A stretch of 35,241 nt of DNA from Immundisolibacter sp. (GTDB taxonomy: Bacteria; Pseudomonadota; Gammaproteobacteria; Immundisolibacterales; Immundisolibacteraceae). The translations under genes and the position numbers were made by a program. The stretch lies in assembly GCF_028696615.1 (NCBI RefSeq), contig NZ_JAQVGQ010000004.1:1-35241 (forward strand). Reading direction: 5' to 3'. The notes under the pieces were generated by a model. That model searched no databases, was not told where the DNA came from, and saw only the letters and a list, made by a program, of their open reading frames with translations. Positions 23,729 through 34,555 of this stretch are shown here, one piece after another. How positions within the stretch are numbered: position 1 is the stretch's first letter; each line of letters opens with the position of its first letter.

Positions 23729-24940
23729 TCAGTGCGTGGCCCACTGCACGGTGGCCAGATCGATGCCCTGCAGGTGCATGTCCCACAGCGGCGACAGCTC
23801 GCGCAGGCGGCCGACCTCGCGCGTCAGTTCGGCGATCGCGAAGTCGACCTCGGCCTCGGTGGTGAAGCGGCCAAGGCTCAGGCGCAGCGAGCTGTGGGCG
23901 AGCTCGTCCGGCAGGCCGAGCGCGCGCAGCACGTACGAGGGTTCGAGGCTGGCCGAGGTGCAGGCCGAGCCGCTGGAGACGGCGATGTCCTTGATGGCCA
24001 TCATCAGCGACTCGCCCTCCACGAAGGCGAAGCTGAGGTTGAGGTTGTGCGGCACCCGCTGCACGGGATCGCCGTTCAGGTACACCGCGTCGAGCGCCAT
24101 CAGGCCGCGCTTGAGGCGCTCGTGCAGCGCCGCGATGCGGGCGTTGTCGGCCGCCATCTCGAGGCGCGCCAGGCGAAACGCCTCGCCCATGCCGGCGATC
24201 TGGTGCGTCGGCAGCGTGCCCGAGCGCGCGCCGCGCTCGTGCCCGCCGCCGTGCATCTGCGCTTCCAGGCGCACGCGCGGCTGGCGGCGCAGGTACAGCG
24301 CGCCGATGCCCTTGGGGCCGTAGGTCTTGTGGGCCGAGAACGACATCAGATCGACCGGCAGGGTGGCAAGATCGATCGGCACCTTGCCGGTGGCCTGCGC
24401 GGCGTCCACGTGCAGCAGCACGCCGCGCTCGCGGCACAGCGCGCCGAGCGTCGCGATGTCCTGCACCACGCCGATCTCGTTGTTCACCAGCATCACCGAG
24501 GCCAGCACCGTGTCCGGGCGCAGCGCCGCGGCAAAACGGTCCGGGTCCAGCAGGCCGCTGTTGTCGGGGTGCAGGTAGGTCACCTCGTAGCCGTCGCGTT
24601 CCAGCGCGCGCATGCTGTCGAGTACCGCCTTGTGCTCGGTGGTCACCGTCACCAGGTGGCGGCCGCGGTCCTTGTAGAACTGCGCCGCGCCCTTGATGGC
24701 GAGGTTGTTCGACTCGGTGGCGCCCGAGGTCCAGACGATCTCGCGCGCCTCGCAGCCGACCAGCGCCGCCACCTCGGCGCGCGCCTCGCCGACGGCTTCC
24801 TCGGCGGCCCAGCCAAACCGGTGCGAGCGGCTGGCGGGATTGCCGAAGTGTGTTTCGAGGTAGGGCAGCATCTTGGCCACCACGCGCGGGTCGACGGGGG
24901 TGGTGGCGGCGTAGTCGAGATAAACCGGCAGTTCGGGCAT
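23729..24940 (-). CDS. iscS: Cysteine desulfurase IscS
   Basis: [61 protein letters not shown]. Confidence 0.96.
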   Translation of the reverse strand: MPELPVYLDYAATTPVDPRVVAKMLPYLETHFGNPASRSHRFGWAAEEAVGEARAEVAALVGCEAREIVWTSGATESNNLAIKGAAQFYKDRGRHLVTVTTEHKAVLDSMRALERDGYEVTYLHPDNSGLLDPDRFAAALRPDTVLASVMLVNNEIGVVQDIATLGALCRERGVLLHVDAAQATGKVPIDLATLPVDLMSFSAHKTYGPKGIGALYLRRQPRVRLEAQMHGGGHERGARSGTLPTHQIAGMGEAFRLARLEMAADNARIAALHERLKRGLMALDAVYLNGDPVQRVPHNLNLSFAFVEGESLMMAIKDIAVSSGSACTSASLEPSYVLRALGLPDELAHSSLRLSLGRFTTEAEVDFAIAELTREVGRLRELSPLWDMHLQGIDLATVQWATH

Positions 24941-25002
24941 GACAAGCTCCGCCTTGGCTGGTGCGGCCGCCGGACCGAAGGCGGCGGCTTTGGCAAAGCT
25001 TT

Positions 25003-25018
25003 CGCAAGCCCTGTGCCA
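25003..25018 (-). promoter_or_regulatory. Sigma-54 promoter for the isc operon
   Basis: Minus strand TGGCACAGGGCTTGCG matches TGGCACG-N4-TTGCW with correct GG/GC spacing; 63 bp upstream of the iscS ATG. Confidence 0.8.
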
Positions 25019-25102
25019 GCAGCTTGTCTGGCGGATAAGCAGGCGATTGAGAAAGAGTTTCTTCGGCAGCGACGGGGGACGGCCGCAGCTGCGTGTACGG
25101 TT

Positions 25103-25118
25103 TGTCGGGTTGGCGACA
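25103..25118. promoter_or_regulatory. NifA upstream activator sequence (UAS)
   Basis: TGT-CGGGTTGGCG-ACA, exact TGT-N10-ACA. Confidence 0.8.
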
Positions 25119-25202
25119 GAGCGTGTACGGCCTGTGGGCCCTTCGTCGGGTGGACGGGGTTCCCGGTGGCGGCACGGCGTGGCGCCCGAGCAGCCACTAC
25201 CT

Positions 25203-25218
25203 TGGCATCGCAGTTGCT
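25203..25218 (+). promoter_or_regulatory. Sigma-54 promoter for nifA
   Basis: TGGCATCGCAGTTGCT with correct GG/GC spacing; 72 bp upstream of the nifA ATG (25291). Confidence 0.8.
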
Positions 25219-25290
25219 TGTATCAGAAGTGTCCAGACTGCTGCGGCGCCCCCCGCCGCACGGCGCTGCCTACCTGTCGAGGTTCCGTCC

Positions 25291-26901
<1,611 letters not shown>

Positions 26902-27054
26902 GGAAGCGCTGATTTATTCAGCGTTTCCCGTTCGGGGCAGGATGGCCCGGCATGAATCAAGGGCGTCAGCCCTTGATTCATGGAGCGCCTCGCGGGCGTG
27001 CACCGCGCGGCAGCGAGCTGAAAAATTCCATGGATGGAATTTTTCAGCATTTTC
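26902..27054 (-). mobile_element. Five-hairpin element, family B, copy B3, immediately after the nifA stop codon
   Basis: GGAAGCGCTGATTTATTCAGCGTTTCC, CATGAATCAAGGGC-GTCA-GCCCTTGATTCATG, GCTGAAAAATTCCATGGATGGAATTTTTCAGC; imperfect flanks TTAG/TTGG. Confidence 0.75.
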
Positions 27055-27083
27055 TTGGCAGGTCCTGTCGGATACGAAACCGC

Positions 27084-28133
27084 TCAGGCGGCCCGGTGTT
27101 CGTACCAGCCCCGGCTGCGATTGACCACGCGCACCACCAGCAGCATCACCGGCACCTCGATCAGCACGCCGACCACGGTGGCGAGCGCGGCGCCGGACTC
27201 GAAGCCGAACAGGCTGATGGCGGTCGCCACCGCGAGTTCAAAGAAATTGGACGCGCCGATCAATGCCGAAGGACAGGCCACGTTGTGCTGCTCGCCGAGG
27301 CGGCGGTTCAGGAGGTACGCCAGCGCGGAATTGAAGAACACCTGTATCAGGATCGGCACCGCCAGCAGCGCGATCACCAGCGGCTGGCGCAGGATCGCCT
27401 CGCCCTGAAACGCGAACAGCAGCACCAGCGTTGCCAGCAGCGCCGCCGTCGACCACGGCCCGATGCGCGCCATGGCGGCATCGAACGCATCCTGCCCGCG
27501 CGACAGCAGCGTCCGGCGCCACAGCTGCGCCAGGATCACCGGGATCACGATGTACAGCACCACCGACGTGAGCAGCGTATCCCACGGCACGTGGATGGCC
27601 GAGATGCCGAGCAGCAGGCCGACCAGCGGCGCAAACGCGAACACCATGATGGTGTCGTTGAGCGCCACCTGCGTGAGCGTGAACAGCGGATCGCCATTGG
27701 TGAGGCGGCTCCACACGAACACCATGGCCGTGCACGGCGCCGCCGCCAGCAGGATCAGACCCGCGATGTAGCTGTCGATCTGCCCGGCCGGCAGATACGG
27801 CGCGAACAGCTGGCGGATGAACAACCACGCCAGCAGCGCCATCGAAAACGGCTTGACCAGCCAGTTCACGAACAGCGTGACGGCGATGCCGCGCACGTGC
27901 CGGCGCACCTGCCCCAGCGCGCCGAAATCCACCTTCACCAGCATGGGGATGATCATCACCCAGATGAGCAGCCCCACCGGCAGGTTGACGCGCGCGATCT
28001 CGAGCCGGCCGATCCACTGCACGGGTCCCGGCAGTGCCTGGCCGAGCGCGATGCCGGCCACGATGCAGGCGAACACCCACAGCGTGAGGTAGCGCTCGAA
28101 GGTGGATAGGGCAGCGGGCGGCGTTTTATTCAT
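27084..28133 (-). CDS. ACR3-family arsenite efflux transporter
   Basis: MIIPMLVKVDFGALG, APCTAMVFVWSRLTNGDPLFTLTQVALND, NVACPSALIGASNFFELAVATAISLFG. Confidence 0.95.
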   Translation of the reverse strand: MNKTPPAALSTFERYLTLWVFACIVAGIALGQALPGPVQWIGRLEIARVNLPVGLLIWVMIIPMLVKVDFGALGQVRRHVRGIAVTLFVNWLVKPFSMALLAWLFIRQLFAPYLPAGQIDSYIAGLILLAAAPCTAMVFVWSRLTNGDPLFTLTQVALNDTIMVFAFAPLVGLLLGISAIHVPWDTLLTSVVLYIVIPVILAQLWRRTLLSRGQDAFDAAMARIGPWSTAALLATLVLLFAFQGEAILRQPLVIALLAVPILIQVFFNSALAYLLNRRLGEQHNVACPSALIGASNFFELAVATAISLFGFESGAALATVVGVLIEVPVMLLVVRVVNRSRGWYEHRAA

Positions 28134-28163
28134 CGGGACGGCTCCGGTGGGGGTGGGGTGAGG

Positions 28164-28901
28164 TTATTCACTGGCGGCCCGGTCTTCGACCGCACCGGCG
28201 GCCGCCGCCAGCGCCTTGGCGTCGTCCGCGCCTTTGCGTTCGCTGTAGCGGTCGACCAGGTAGTCGGTCCGATCGCGCACCAGCAGCGTGAACTTGACCA
28301 ACTCTTCCATCACGTCGACCAGGCGATCGTAGTAGGGCGATGGTTTCATGCGCCCGTCGGCATCGAATTCCTGCCACACCTTCGGCACCGACGACTGGTT
28401 GGGGATGGTGACCATGCGCATCCAACGCCCCAGCACGCGCAGCGCGTTGACCACGTTGAACGATTGCGAACCGCCACACACCTGCACCACCGCCAGCGTG
28501 CGGCCCTGCGTGGGGCGCACGCCGCCTTCCTCGAGCGGCAGCCAGTCGATCTGGTTCTTGAACACGCCGGTGAAGGTGCCGTGCCGTTCCGGGCTCACCC
28601 ACACCTGACCCTCCGACCACTGCGACAGCGCGCGCAGCTCCTGCACCTTGGGATGTGTGACCGGCGCGCCGTCTACCAGCGGCAGGTCGTGCGGGTCGAA
28701 CAGCCGCGTGTCGGCGCCGAAGTGCCGCAGCAGGCGCTCGGCTTCGAGCGCCAGCAGCCTGCTGTACGACGGCGGCCGCAGCGAGCCGTAGAGCAGCAGG
28801 ATGCGCGGCGGGTGGGTGGCGGCGACGGCGGGCGCAAGGCGCTCGGCCGTCGGCCGCTCGAGCGCGTCGGGCGACGCGTTGGGCAAGTCGTCAAGTGTCA
28901 T
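28164..28901 (-). CDS. arsH: Arsenical resistance protein ArsH (NADPH-dependent FMN reductase family)
   Basis: [73 protein letters not shown]. Confidence 0.94.
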   Translation of the reverse strand: MTLDDLPNASPDALERPTAERLAPAVAATHPPRILLLYGSLRPPSYSRLLALEAERLLRHFGADTRLFDPHDLPLVDGAPVTHPKVQELRALSQWSEGQVWVSPERHGTFTGVFKNQIDWLPLEEGGVRPTQGRTLAVVQVCGGSQSFNVVNALRVLGRWMRMVTIPNQSSVPKVWQEFDADGRMKPSPYYDRLVDVMEELVKFTLLVRDRTDYLVDRYSERKGADDAKALAAAAGAVEDRAASE

Positions 28902-29253
28902 CAGGGTTGTTCTTGTCGGTGAGAGTCGGGGTGGGGCGGATAGGGTGGGCAGTCGCCTGCAGGCACGGCTGACCTTGGCAGCAGTTGTCGGTGAGGTAAC
29001 TCAGCAGGTCGTTCATGCGCGCGTAGTCGGTGCGGTAGACGAGGTGCCGGCCGCGGCGCTCTTGCTCGATCAGGCCGGCGGTGCGCAGTTCCTTCAGGTG
29101 AAACGACAGCGTCGCCGCCGGCAGTTCGAGCGCTGCGGCGATGGCGCCTGGCGTTGCCCCGTCGCGGCCGGCGACCACCAGCCAGCGAAACACCCGCAGG
29201 CGGGTGGGTTGGGCAAGCGCGGCGAGCGCCTTGATCACGTTCTTTTCTTCCAT
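28891..29253 (-). CDS. arsR: ArsR-family transcriptional regulator
   Basis: [47 protein letters not shown]-terminal NCCQGQPC; overlaps the arsH start. Confidence 0.9.
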   Translation of the reverse strand: MEEKNVIKALAALAQPTRLRVFRWLVVAGRDGATPGAIAAALELPAATLSFHLKELRTAGLIEQERRGRHLVYRTDYARMNDLLSYLTDNCCQGQPCLQATAHPIRPTPTLTDKNNPDDT

Positions 29254-29377
29254 GGTTTCAGTTTTATAAAAACATTGGATTTTGGCAATGACGTGTCACT
29301 GCGCCTTGAACTCTGTACCTCACCTTTCGGGTGGGCGTGGCACACGCGTTGGATTTGTCGTGGCCGCGCGCCGGGTT

Positions 29378-29393
29378 TGTCGGGTCTGCGACA
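29378..29393 (+). promoter_or_regulatory. NifA UAS upstream of nifB
   Basis: TGT-CGGGTCTGCG-ACA. Confidence 0.85.
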
Positions 29394-29420
29394 CTCGGGT
29401 TTATCTATAAAAACCCTATA

Positions 29421-29433
29421 AATCAGTTGCTTG
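29421..29433 (+). promoter_or_regulatory. Putative IHF site between UAS and -24/-12
   Basis: AATCAGTTGCTTG against WATCAANNNNTTR, one mismatch; AT-rich surroundings. Confidence 0.45.
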
Positions 29434-29448
29434 TTTTTTCTTTCCGGC

Positions 29449-29464
29449 TGGCATGGCGGTTGCG
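29449..29464 (+). promoter_or_regulatory. Sigma-54 promoter of the nifB operon
   Basis: TGGCATGGCGGTTGCG with canonical spacing. Confidence 0.88.
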
Positions 29465-29546
29465 AAAGGTGAGCTGACTTCCCCCCCACGCGGCCGCACG
29501 GTCGCGGCCCACTCCGGGCCAAGGTCAACGCACCCCAGGAGGCGCC

Positions 29547-31100
29547 ATGCACACCGCGCAATCGAACACCCAAGAACTGCTGTCGCTGGATGCTTTGCTG
29601 CAGAAGGCAGCCGAACACAAGGGCTGCGGCACCTCGTCCGACGGCGGCAAGGCGAGCTGCGGCTCGTCCGACGGTCCGGCCGACATGGCGCCGGAGGTGT
29701 GGGAGAAGGTGAAGAACCACCCCTGCTACAGCGAGGAGGCGCATCACCACTACGCGCGCATGCACGTGGCGGTGGCGCCGGCCTGCAACATCCAGTGCAA
29801 CTACTGCAACCGCAAGTACGACTGCGCCAATGAATCCCGTCCCGGCGTGGTGAGCGAAAAGCTCACCCCAGAGCAGGCGGCCAAGAAGGTGCTGGCGGTG
29901 GCCTCGACCATCCCGCAGATGACGGTGCTCGGCATCGCCGGCCCGGGCGATCCGCTCGCCAATCCCGACAAGACCTTCAAGACCTTCGAGCTGATATCGA
30001 AGACCGCGCCCGACATCAAGCTGTGCCTGTCGACCAACGGTCTGGCGCTACCGGACCACGTCGACACCATCGCCAACTTCAACGTGGACCACGTCACCAT
30101 CACCGTGAACATGGTCGACCCCGAGGTCGGCCAGCACATCTACCCGTGGATCTACTACAAGAAAAAGCGCTGGACCGGCATCGACGCCGCCAAGATTCTG
30201 ACCGAGCGGCAGATGCAGGGCCTGGAGATGCTGACCGCGCGCGGCATCCTCAGCAAGATCAACTCGGTGATGATCCCGGGCATCAACGACCAGCACCTGG
30301 TCGAAGTGAACCGGGCCGTCAAGAGCCGCGGCGCCTTCCTGCACAACATCATGCCGCTGATCTCGGCGCCCGAGCACGGCACCGTGTTTGGCCTGAACGG
30401 CCAGCGCGGCCCGACCGCGCAGGAGCTGAAGGCCCTGCAGGACGCCTGCGAGGGCGAGATGAACATGATGCGCCACTGTCGCCAGTGCCGCGCCGACGCC
30501 GTCGGCCTGCTGGGCGAGGACCGCAGCGCCGAGTTCACCACCGACAAGATCGACGCCATGGAGGTGGTCTACGACGCCGACACGCGCAAGGCCTACCAGG
30601 AGCTGGTCGAGCAGGAGCGCCAGGCCACGGTCGCGGCCAAGGAGGCGGAAAAGGCCGAGCTGGCCAAGCTCGCCGACGCCGAGGGCATTTCGCTGCTGAT
30701 CGCCGTCGCCACCAAGGGCCAGGGCAAGGTCAACGAGCACTTCGGCCACGCCAGCGAGTTCCAGATCTACGAGGTCGATGCCAAGAGCTCGAAGTTCGTT
30801 GGCCACCGCCGCGTGGACCTCTACTGCCAGGGCGGCTACGGCGAGGAGGACACGCTCGAAACCGTGGTCCGCGCCATCAACGACTGCCACGCCGTGTTCG
30901 TGGCCAAGATCGGCGGCTGCCCAAAGGCAGATCTCGCCAAGGCCGGCATCGACCCGGTGGACAGGTACGCCCACCAGCACATCGAGCAGTCGGTGATCGC
31001 CTACTTCATGGACTACGTCGGCCGCGTGCGCGCCGGCGAGATCACCCACCAGAGCCGCGGTGATGCCGACATCCGCCAGGGTGCCTTCATCGCCGCCTGA
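29547..31100 (+). CDS. nifB: Nitrogenase cofactor biosynthesis radical SAM protein NifB, with C-terminal NifX/NafY-like domain
   Basis: [26 protein letters not shown] (CX3CX2C), [28 protein letters not shown]-terminal [24 protein letters not shown]. Confidence 0.97.
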   Translation: MHTAQSNTQELLSLDALLQKAAEHKGCGTSSDGGKASCGSSDGPADMAPEVWEKVKNHPCYSEEAHHHYARMHVAVAPACNIQCNYCNRKYDCANESRPGVVSEKLTPEQAAKKVLAVASTIPQMTVLGIAGPGDPLANPDKTFKTFELISKTAPDIKLCLSTNGLALPDHVDTIANFNVDHVTITVNMVDPEVGQHIYPWIYYKKKRWTGIDAAKILTERQMQGLEMLTARGILSKINSVMIPGINDQHLVEVNRAVKSRGAFLHNIMPLISAPEHGTVFGLNGQRGPTAQELKALQDACEGEMNMMRHCRQCRADAVGLLGEDRSAEFTTDKIDAMEVVYDADTRKAYQELVEQERQATVAAKEAEKAELAKLADAEGISLLIAVATKGQGKVNEHFGHASEFQIYEVDAKSSKFVGHRRVDLYCQGGYGEEDTLETVVRAINDCHAVFVAKIGGCPKADLAKAGIDPVDRYAHQHIEQSVIAYFMDYVGRVRAGEITHQSRGDADIRQGAFIAA

Positions 31101-31130
31101 CGTTTCCGCCCCAGCTAAGGAGCTTTTCCC

Positions 31131-31355
31131 ATGGCCTACAAGATCGTCGCCTCCCAGTGCACCGGCTGCTCGGCCTGCGAGCCGGAATGTCCGAACCAGG
31201 CCATTTCCGAGAAAAACGGCGTGTTCGTCATCAACCCCAAGAAGTGCACCGAGTGCATCAACTACTTCGACGAACCGCAGTGTGTGGCGGTGTGCCCGGT
31301 GGACAACACCTGCATCGTCGACACCGGCTACCCGCGCTACCAGGCAAGCGCGTGA
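31131..31355 (+). CDS. 4Fe-4S dicluster ferredoxin associated with nifB (FdxN-like)
   Basis: [26 protein letters not shown]...[23 protein letters not shown]. Confidence 0.92.
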   Translation: MAYKIVASQCTGCSACEPECPNQAISEKNGVFVINPKKCTECINYFDEPQCVAVCPVDNTCIVDTGYPRYQASA

Positions 31356-31360
31356 GCGGC

Positions 31361-31738
31361 ATGGACATCACCATCACGCCGGCGGCGCAGAAGTTCATGC
31401 GCCGCATGGTGCGCTTCGGCGGCGAGGGGATGACCGGCTTTCGGCTGCAGGTGAGCCCGGGCGGCTGCTCGGGTCTTTCCAGCGAGTTCACGGTCGAAAA
31501 GGCGCCACAGCCGGGCGATGTGGCAATCGCGCTCGACGGCTTTGCGCTGTTCCTGCCGGCGCAAAGCCGCCTGCTGCTGCACGGCGCTACGGTGGACTTT
31601 GCCGACACGCCGACCGAGTCCGGCCTCGTGTTCCGCAACGTGGCCGGCGGCGGCAGCTGTTCCAGCCAGAAACCGACCAGCGCGCCGGCACTCGCCACCG
31701 TGGACGTGGCCAGCATCGGCCGCGGCGGGCGGCCGTAG
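31361..31738 (+). CDS. HesB/IscA-like nif-associated Fe-S carrier
   Basis: MDITITPAAQKFMRRMVRFGGEGMTGFRLQVSPGGCSGLSSEFTVE...AGGGSCSSQ. Confidence 0.85.
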   Translation: MDITITPAAQKFMRRMVRFGGEGMTGFRLQVSPGGCSGLSSEFTVEKAPQPGDVAIALDGFALFLPAQSRLLLHGATVDFADTPTESGLVFRNVAGGGSCSSQKPTSAPALATVDVASIGRGGRP

Positions 31739-31749
31739 GAGACCGCGCC

Positions 31750-32304
31750 GTGGCGGCCGTGCTCGATGCCCCTGACGCCGGCAGCGCCGAGCAGGCCAGC
31801 GCCGAGCAGGTATTCGCAGCCATCAGCCTGCTGGGCGGGGCCCTGCCGGCGGAGGTCGATCGACACCTGCGCGCCGCCGGCCGGCACTATGCCGACGACG
31901 CGCGCGCGCTCGAGCACCTCGCCGCCGCGGCCGAACTCGCGCCCGCCCACCCGGCGGTACTGATCGGCCGCTACCGATTCTTCTTCTACAAGGGCCGCTG
32001 GGCGCAGGCGCTGTCGGTGGCCGGCGAGTGCCTCGCCTGGGCGGCGCGGCTGCTCGGCCTGCCCGCCGACTGGCACGACACGCGCCCGCAACAGGCCGAA
32101 TTCGGCGCCTATGACGCCGTGCCGGCGCGGTTTTACCTGTTCACGCTCAAGGGCTACGCGTATCTGAGCCTGCGCCTTGACCTGCTGGCCGAGGGGCAGG
32201 CGGCAGCACGCAAGCTACTCGAACTCGACCCCGCCGACCGGGTCGGCGGGCAGGTGCTGCTGGATGTGCTGCGGCGCCGGGAGGCGGGCGATGACGACGC
32301 TTGA
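31750..32304 (+). CDS. nif-associated TPR-like protein
   Basis: GTG start; helical repeat-like sequence YADDARALEHLAAAAELAPAHPAVLIGRYRFFFYKGRWAQALSVAGECLAW. Confidence 0.65.
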   Translation: MAAVLDAPDAGSAEQASAEQVFAAISLLGGALPAEVDRHLRAAGRHYADDARALEHLAAAAELAPAHPAVLIGRYRFFFYKGRWAQALSVAGECLAWAARLLGLPADWHDTRPQQAEFGAYDAVPARFYLFTLKGYAYLSLRLDLLAEGQAAARKLLELDPADRVGGQVLLDVLRRREAGDDDA

Positions 32305-33169
32305 AGCCGACCCTGACGTCGATATCAGTGCCTGCGACCACCAGGGTCGGCCGCTGCCCTGCGCCGACTGCCGGCACCGCGACTGGCTCGCCACCGGCGC
32401 CTGCCAGCCAGGCCGCGCCTGCGTGCACGACCGCTACGCCCGGCGCATCGACCGCTTCTTCGCCTGGCACCCGTACCTGGCGGCCGACTATCTGGAGCAC
32501 CCGTACTTCGAGGTGCGCGCCATCGCCGCCCGCCACGCGCCGGTGTTCTGCCTGCCGCCGCTGCTGGACGACCCGGACGAGACCGTGCGCTGGAGCGCCG
32601 CTGCCCGTCTGCCGCAAAGCTATCTGCTGCCGCTGCGCGCCGACCCGCACCGCGAGGTGCGCATCCGCGTGGCGCACCGCCTCAACGGCGAGGCGCTCGA
32701 AGCCATGACGCGCGATGCCGACTACTACGTGCGCCTGGTGGTGGCGCGGCGGCTGCCGCAGGCGCGCCTGGGCCTGCTGCTCGGCGACCCCGAACCGCAG
32801 GTGCGGCGCGAGCTGGCGCGGCGCCTCACGCCGCAGCGGCTGCTGTGTCTGGCCGCCGACGACGACGCCGAGGTGCGCCTCGAAGTGGCGCGCCGCCTGC
32901 CGCAGGCGCTGCTGGTGTGGATGAGCGCCGATGCCGACTGGCGCGTGCGCTACGCCGTCGCCGAACGCCTGCCCGCGGCACAGCTTGGCGGGCTGCTGCA
33001 CGACACCGATCCCATGGTGCGCGCGCTGGCGCAGGAACGCTGTGCGCTCGACACCGTCGCCGACAACGCGCACGCCGCGGCGGCGCCGGGCGCGGATGAG
33101 CCCGGCGTGCCTCCCGAACCGCTGCGCGCCGTGTGGCGCTTTCCCGCAGGAGGTGATCCCGATGGGTGA
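32291..33169 (+). CDS. 4Fe-4S leucine-rich repeat variant (LRV) protein
   Basis: N-terminal Cys cluster CADCRHRDWLATGACQPGRAC followed by about 24-aa repeats (DPHREVRIRVAHRL / DADYYVRLVVARRLPQ / DPEPQVRRELARRL / DDDAEVRLEVARRLPQ / DADWRVRYAVAERLP). Confidence 0.9.
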   Translation: MTTLEADPDVDISACDHQGRPLPCADCRHRDWLATGACQPGRACVHDRYARRIDRFFAWHPYLAADYLEHPYFEVRAIAARHAPVFCLPPLLDDPDETVRWSAAARLPQSYLLPLRADPHREVRIRVAHRLNGEALEAMTRDADYYVRLVVARRLPQARLGLLLGDPEPQVRRELARRLTPQRLLCLAADDDAEVRLEVARRLPQALLVWMSADADWRVRYAVAERLPAAQLGGLLHDTDPMVRALAQERCALDTVADNAHAAAAPGADEPGVPPEPLRAVWRFPAGGDPDG

Positions 33170-33470
33170 CATCGCACGCGATTCCGACGTCAACGAACTC
33201 GGCAGCCCGCCGCGCTTCGATTACGGCCAAAAGGTGCGCAGCCGCAAGACGGTCCGCAACGACGGCACGTTTTCCGGGCGCGAGATCGGCGACATCCTGG
33301 TCAAGAAGGGCGACATCGGCTACGTGACCAGCATCGGCACCTTCCTGCAGCAGTTCTACATCTACGGCGTGGACTTCGTCGCCCACGGCTACCGGGTCGG
33401 CATGAAGGGCCGCGAGCTGGAAGCCGTCGAGCCCGTTCCCGAAACCGCCACCGATGGGGTCGCGCCGTGA
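33162..33470 (+). CDS. nifZ: NifZ family protein
   Basis: PRFDYGQKVRSRKTVRNDGTFSGREIGDILVKKGDIGYVTSIGTFLQQFYIYGVDF. Confidence 0.93.
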   Translation: MGDIARDSDVNELGSPPRFDYGQKVRSRKTVRNDGTFSGREIGDILVKKGDIGYVTSIGTFLQQFYIYGVDFVAHGYRVGMKGRELEAVEPVPETATDGVAP

Positions 33471-33706
33471 ACCCGGCCGCACCTGCCCTGTTCGACTGGG
33501 GCCAGCGCGTGCAGGCACTGGTGGACCTGCACAACGACGGCTCCTACCCGGACCAGCCGCTGGACGCCCTGCTGGCCGCGGCCGGCAGCGCCGGCGAGGT
33601 GGTGCAGGTGGGTGTCGTGGTCGAGGCCGGCATCAACGTCTACATGGTCGAGTTCGCCCCCGGCCGCGTGATCGGTTGCCTCGAACATGAACTCGCGGCC
33701 GTGTGA
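33467..33706 (+). CDS. Second NifZ-family protein
   Basis: FDWGQRVQALVDLHNDGSYPDQP...GEVVQVGVVVEAGINVYMVEFAPGRVIGCLEHEL; GTG start overlapping nifZ. Confidence 0.8.
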   Translation: MNPAAPALFDWGQRVQALVDLHNDGSYPDQPLDALLAAAGSAGEVVQVGVVVEAGINVYMVEFAPGRVIGCLEHELAAV

Positions 33707-34061
33707 TGCGCACCCGTTGTCAGGCCCACCCGCAGCGGCTGCGCACCCGAACGAGTTCGACCTCAGGCGCATCGCCCGCGCGCTCGACGGCCGCCGCCGC
33801 TACCGCTACGTGTCGCCGCAGGTGCACGCGGTGCCCGGCGGCTACCGCATCGACAGCCCCTGCTGCTCGCGCAACGTGGACCCGTCCGGCGGCGTCATCG
33901 ACATCGCCCTCATCGAGCACCGGCCAGATGCCGTGCCCGCCTGGCAGCTCTACGCGCGCGACCACATCGCCGGCGCCTGGCGCCTGCACGGCGGCCACGC
34001 GCGCCTCGCGGACGCGCTGGCCGTGCTGTGTGCCGATCCTCAGCGCCAGTTCTGGCGTTAG
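33687..34061 (+). CDS. Conserved hypothetical protein in the nif operon
   Basis: Overlapping ORF; RRIARALDGRRRYRYVSPQVHAVPGGYRIDSPCCSRNVDPSGGVIDIALIEH. Confidence 0.7.
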   Translation: MNSRPCDAHPLSGPPAAAAHPNEFDLRRIARALDGRRRYRYVSPQVHAVPGGYRIDSPCCSRNVDPSGGVIDIALIEHRPDAVPAWQLYARDHIAGAWRLHGGHARLADALAVLCADPQRQFWR

Positions 34062-34088
34062 CTGCCTGATGTCACAAGGAACGCCGCC

Positions 34089-34301
34089 ATGAAAGTGATG
34101 ATCCGCAAGGACGCCGCCGGCAGCCTGAGCGTGTACGTGCCGAAAAAGGACCTCGAAGAGCCGGTGGTCGCCCAGGAATGTCCGGATTTGTGGGGCGGCA
34201 GCGTCACGCTCGCCAACGGCTGGCGTCTGGCGCTGCCGGATCTGGCCGCCGACACGCGCCTGCCGGTGACGGTGGAGGCACGGCGTCTGGACGACGCCTG
34301 A
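34089..34301 (+). CDS. nifT: NifT/FixU family protein
   Basis: 70 aa MKVMIRKDAAGSLSVYVPKKDLEEPVVAQECPDLWGGSVTLANGWRLALPD. Confidence 0.93.
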   Translation: MKVMIRKDAAGSLSVYVPKKDLEEPVVAQECPDLWGGSVTLANGWRLALPDLAADTRLPVTVEARRLDDA

Positions 34302-34306
34302 CCGCC

Positions 34307-34555
34307 ATGCAGCCGGCCGAACTCGACACCCTGCACGACCTGCTCGCCGCCGGCCGCAGCGACGGTCCCTCGCTGCGCGCCGCGCTGCCGCAGCTTTCCG
34401 TGACGCGCTGCGACGCGGGCGATCTCGACGACACGCCCTACCGCCGCTATGCGGGCTTTGACCTGCACCTGGTCGACGGCGCCGGGCACTGCTGGCAGAT
34501 AACGCGCGATCCGGCCGCCGCCACCGGCATCGTGCTGGCGAGGCAGCGGCCGTGA
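34307..34555 (+). CDS. Small hypothetical protein in the nif operon
   Basis: 82 aa ORF between nifT and the DegT gene, overlaps the next start (GTGA). Confidence 0.6.
   Translation: MQPAELDTLHDLLAAGRSDGPSLRAALPQLSVTRCDAGDLDDTPYRRYAGFDLHLVDGAGHCWQITRDPAAATGIVLARQRP

Noticed and set aside
25093-25290. N-terminal extension of NifA from ATG 25093
   Set aside because: Would overlap the UAS and sigma-54 promoter; the conserved start is [27 protein letters not shown] at 25291.
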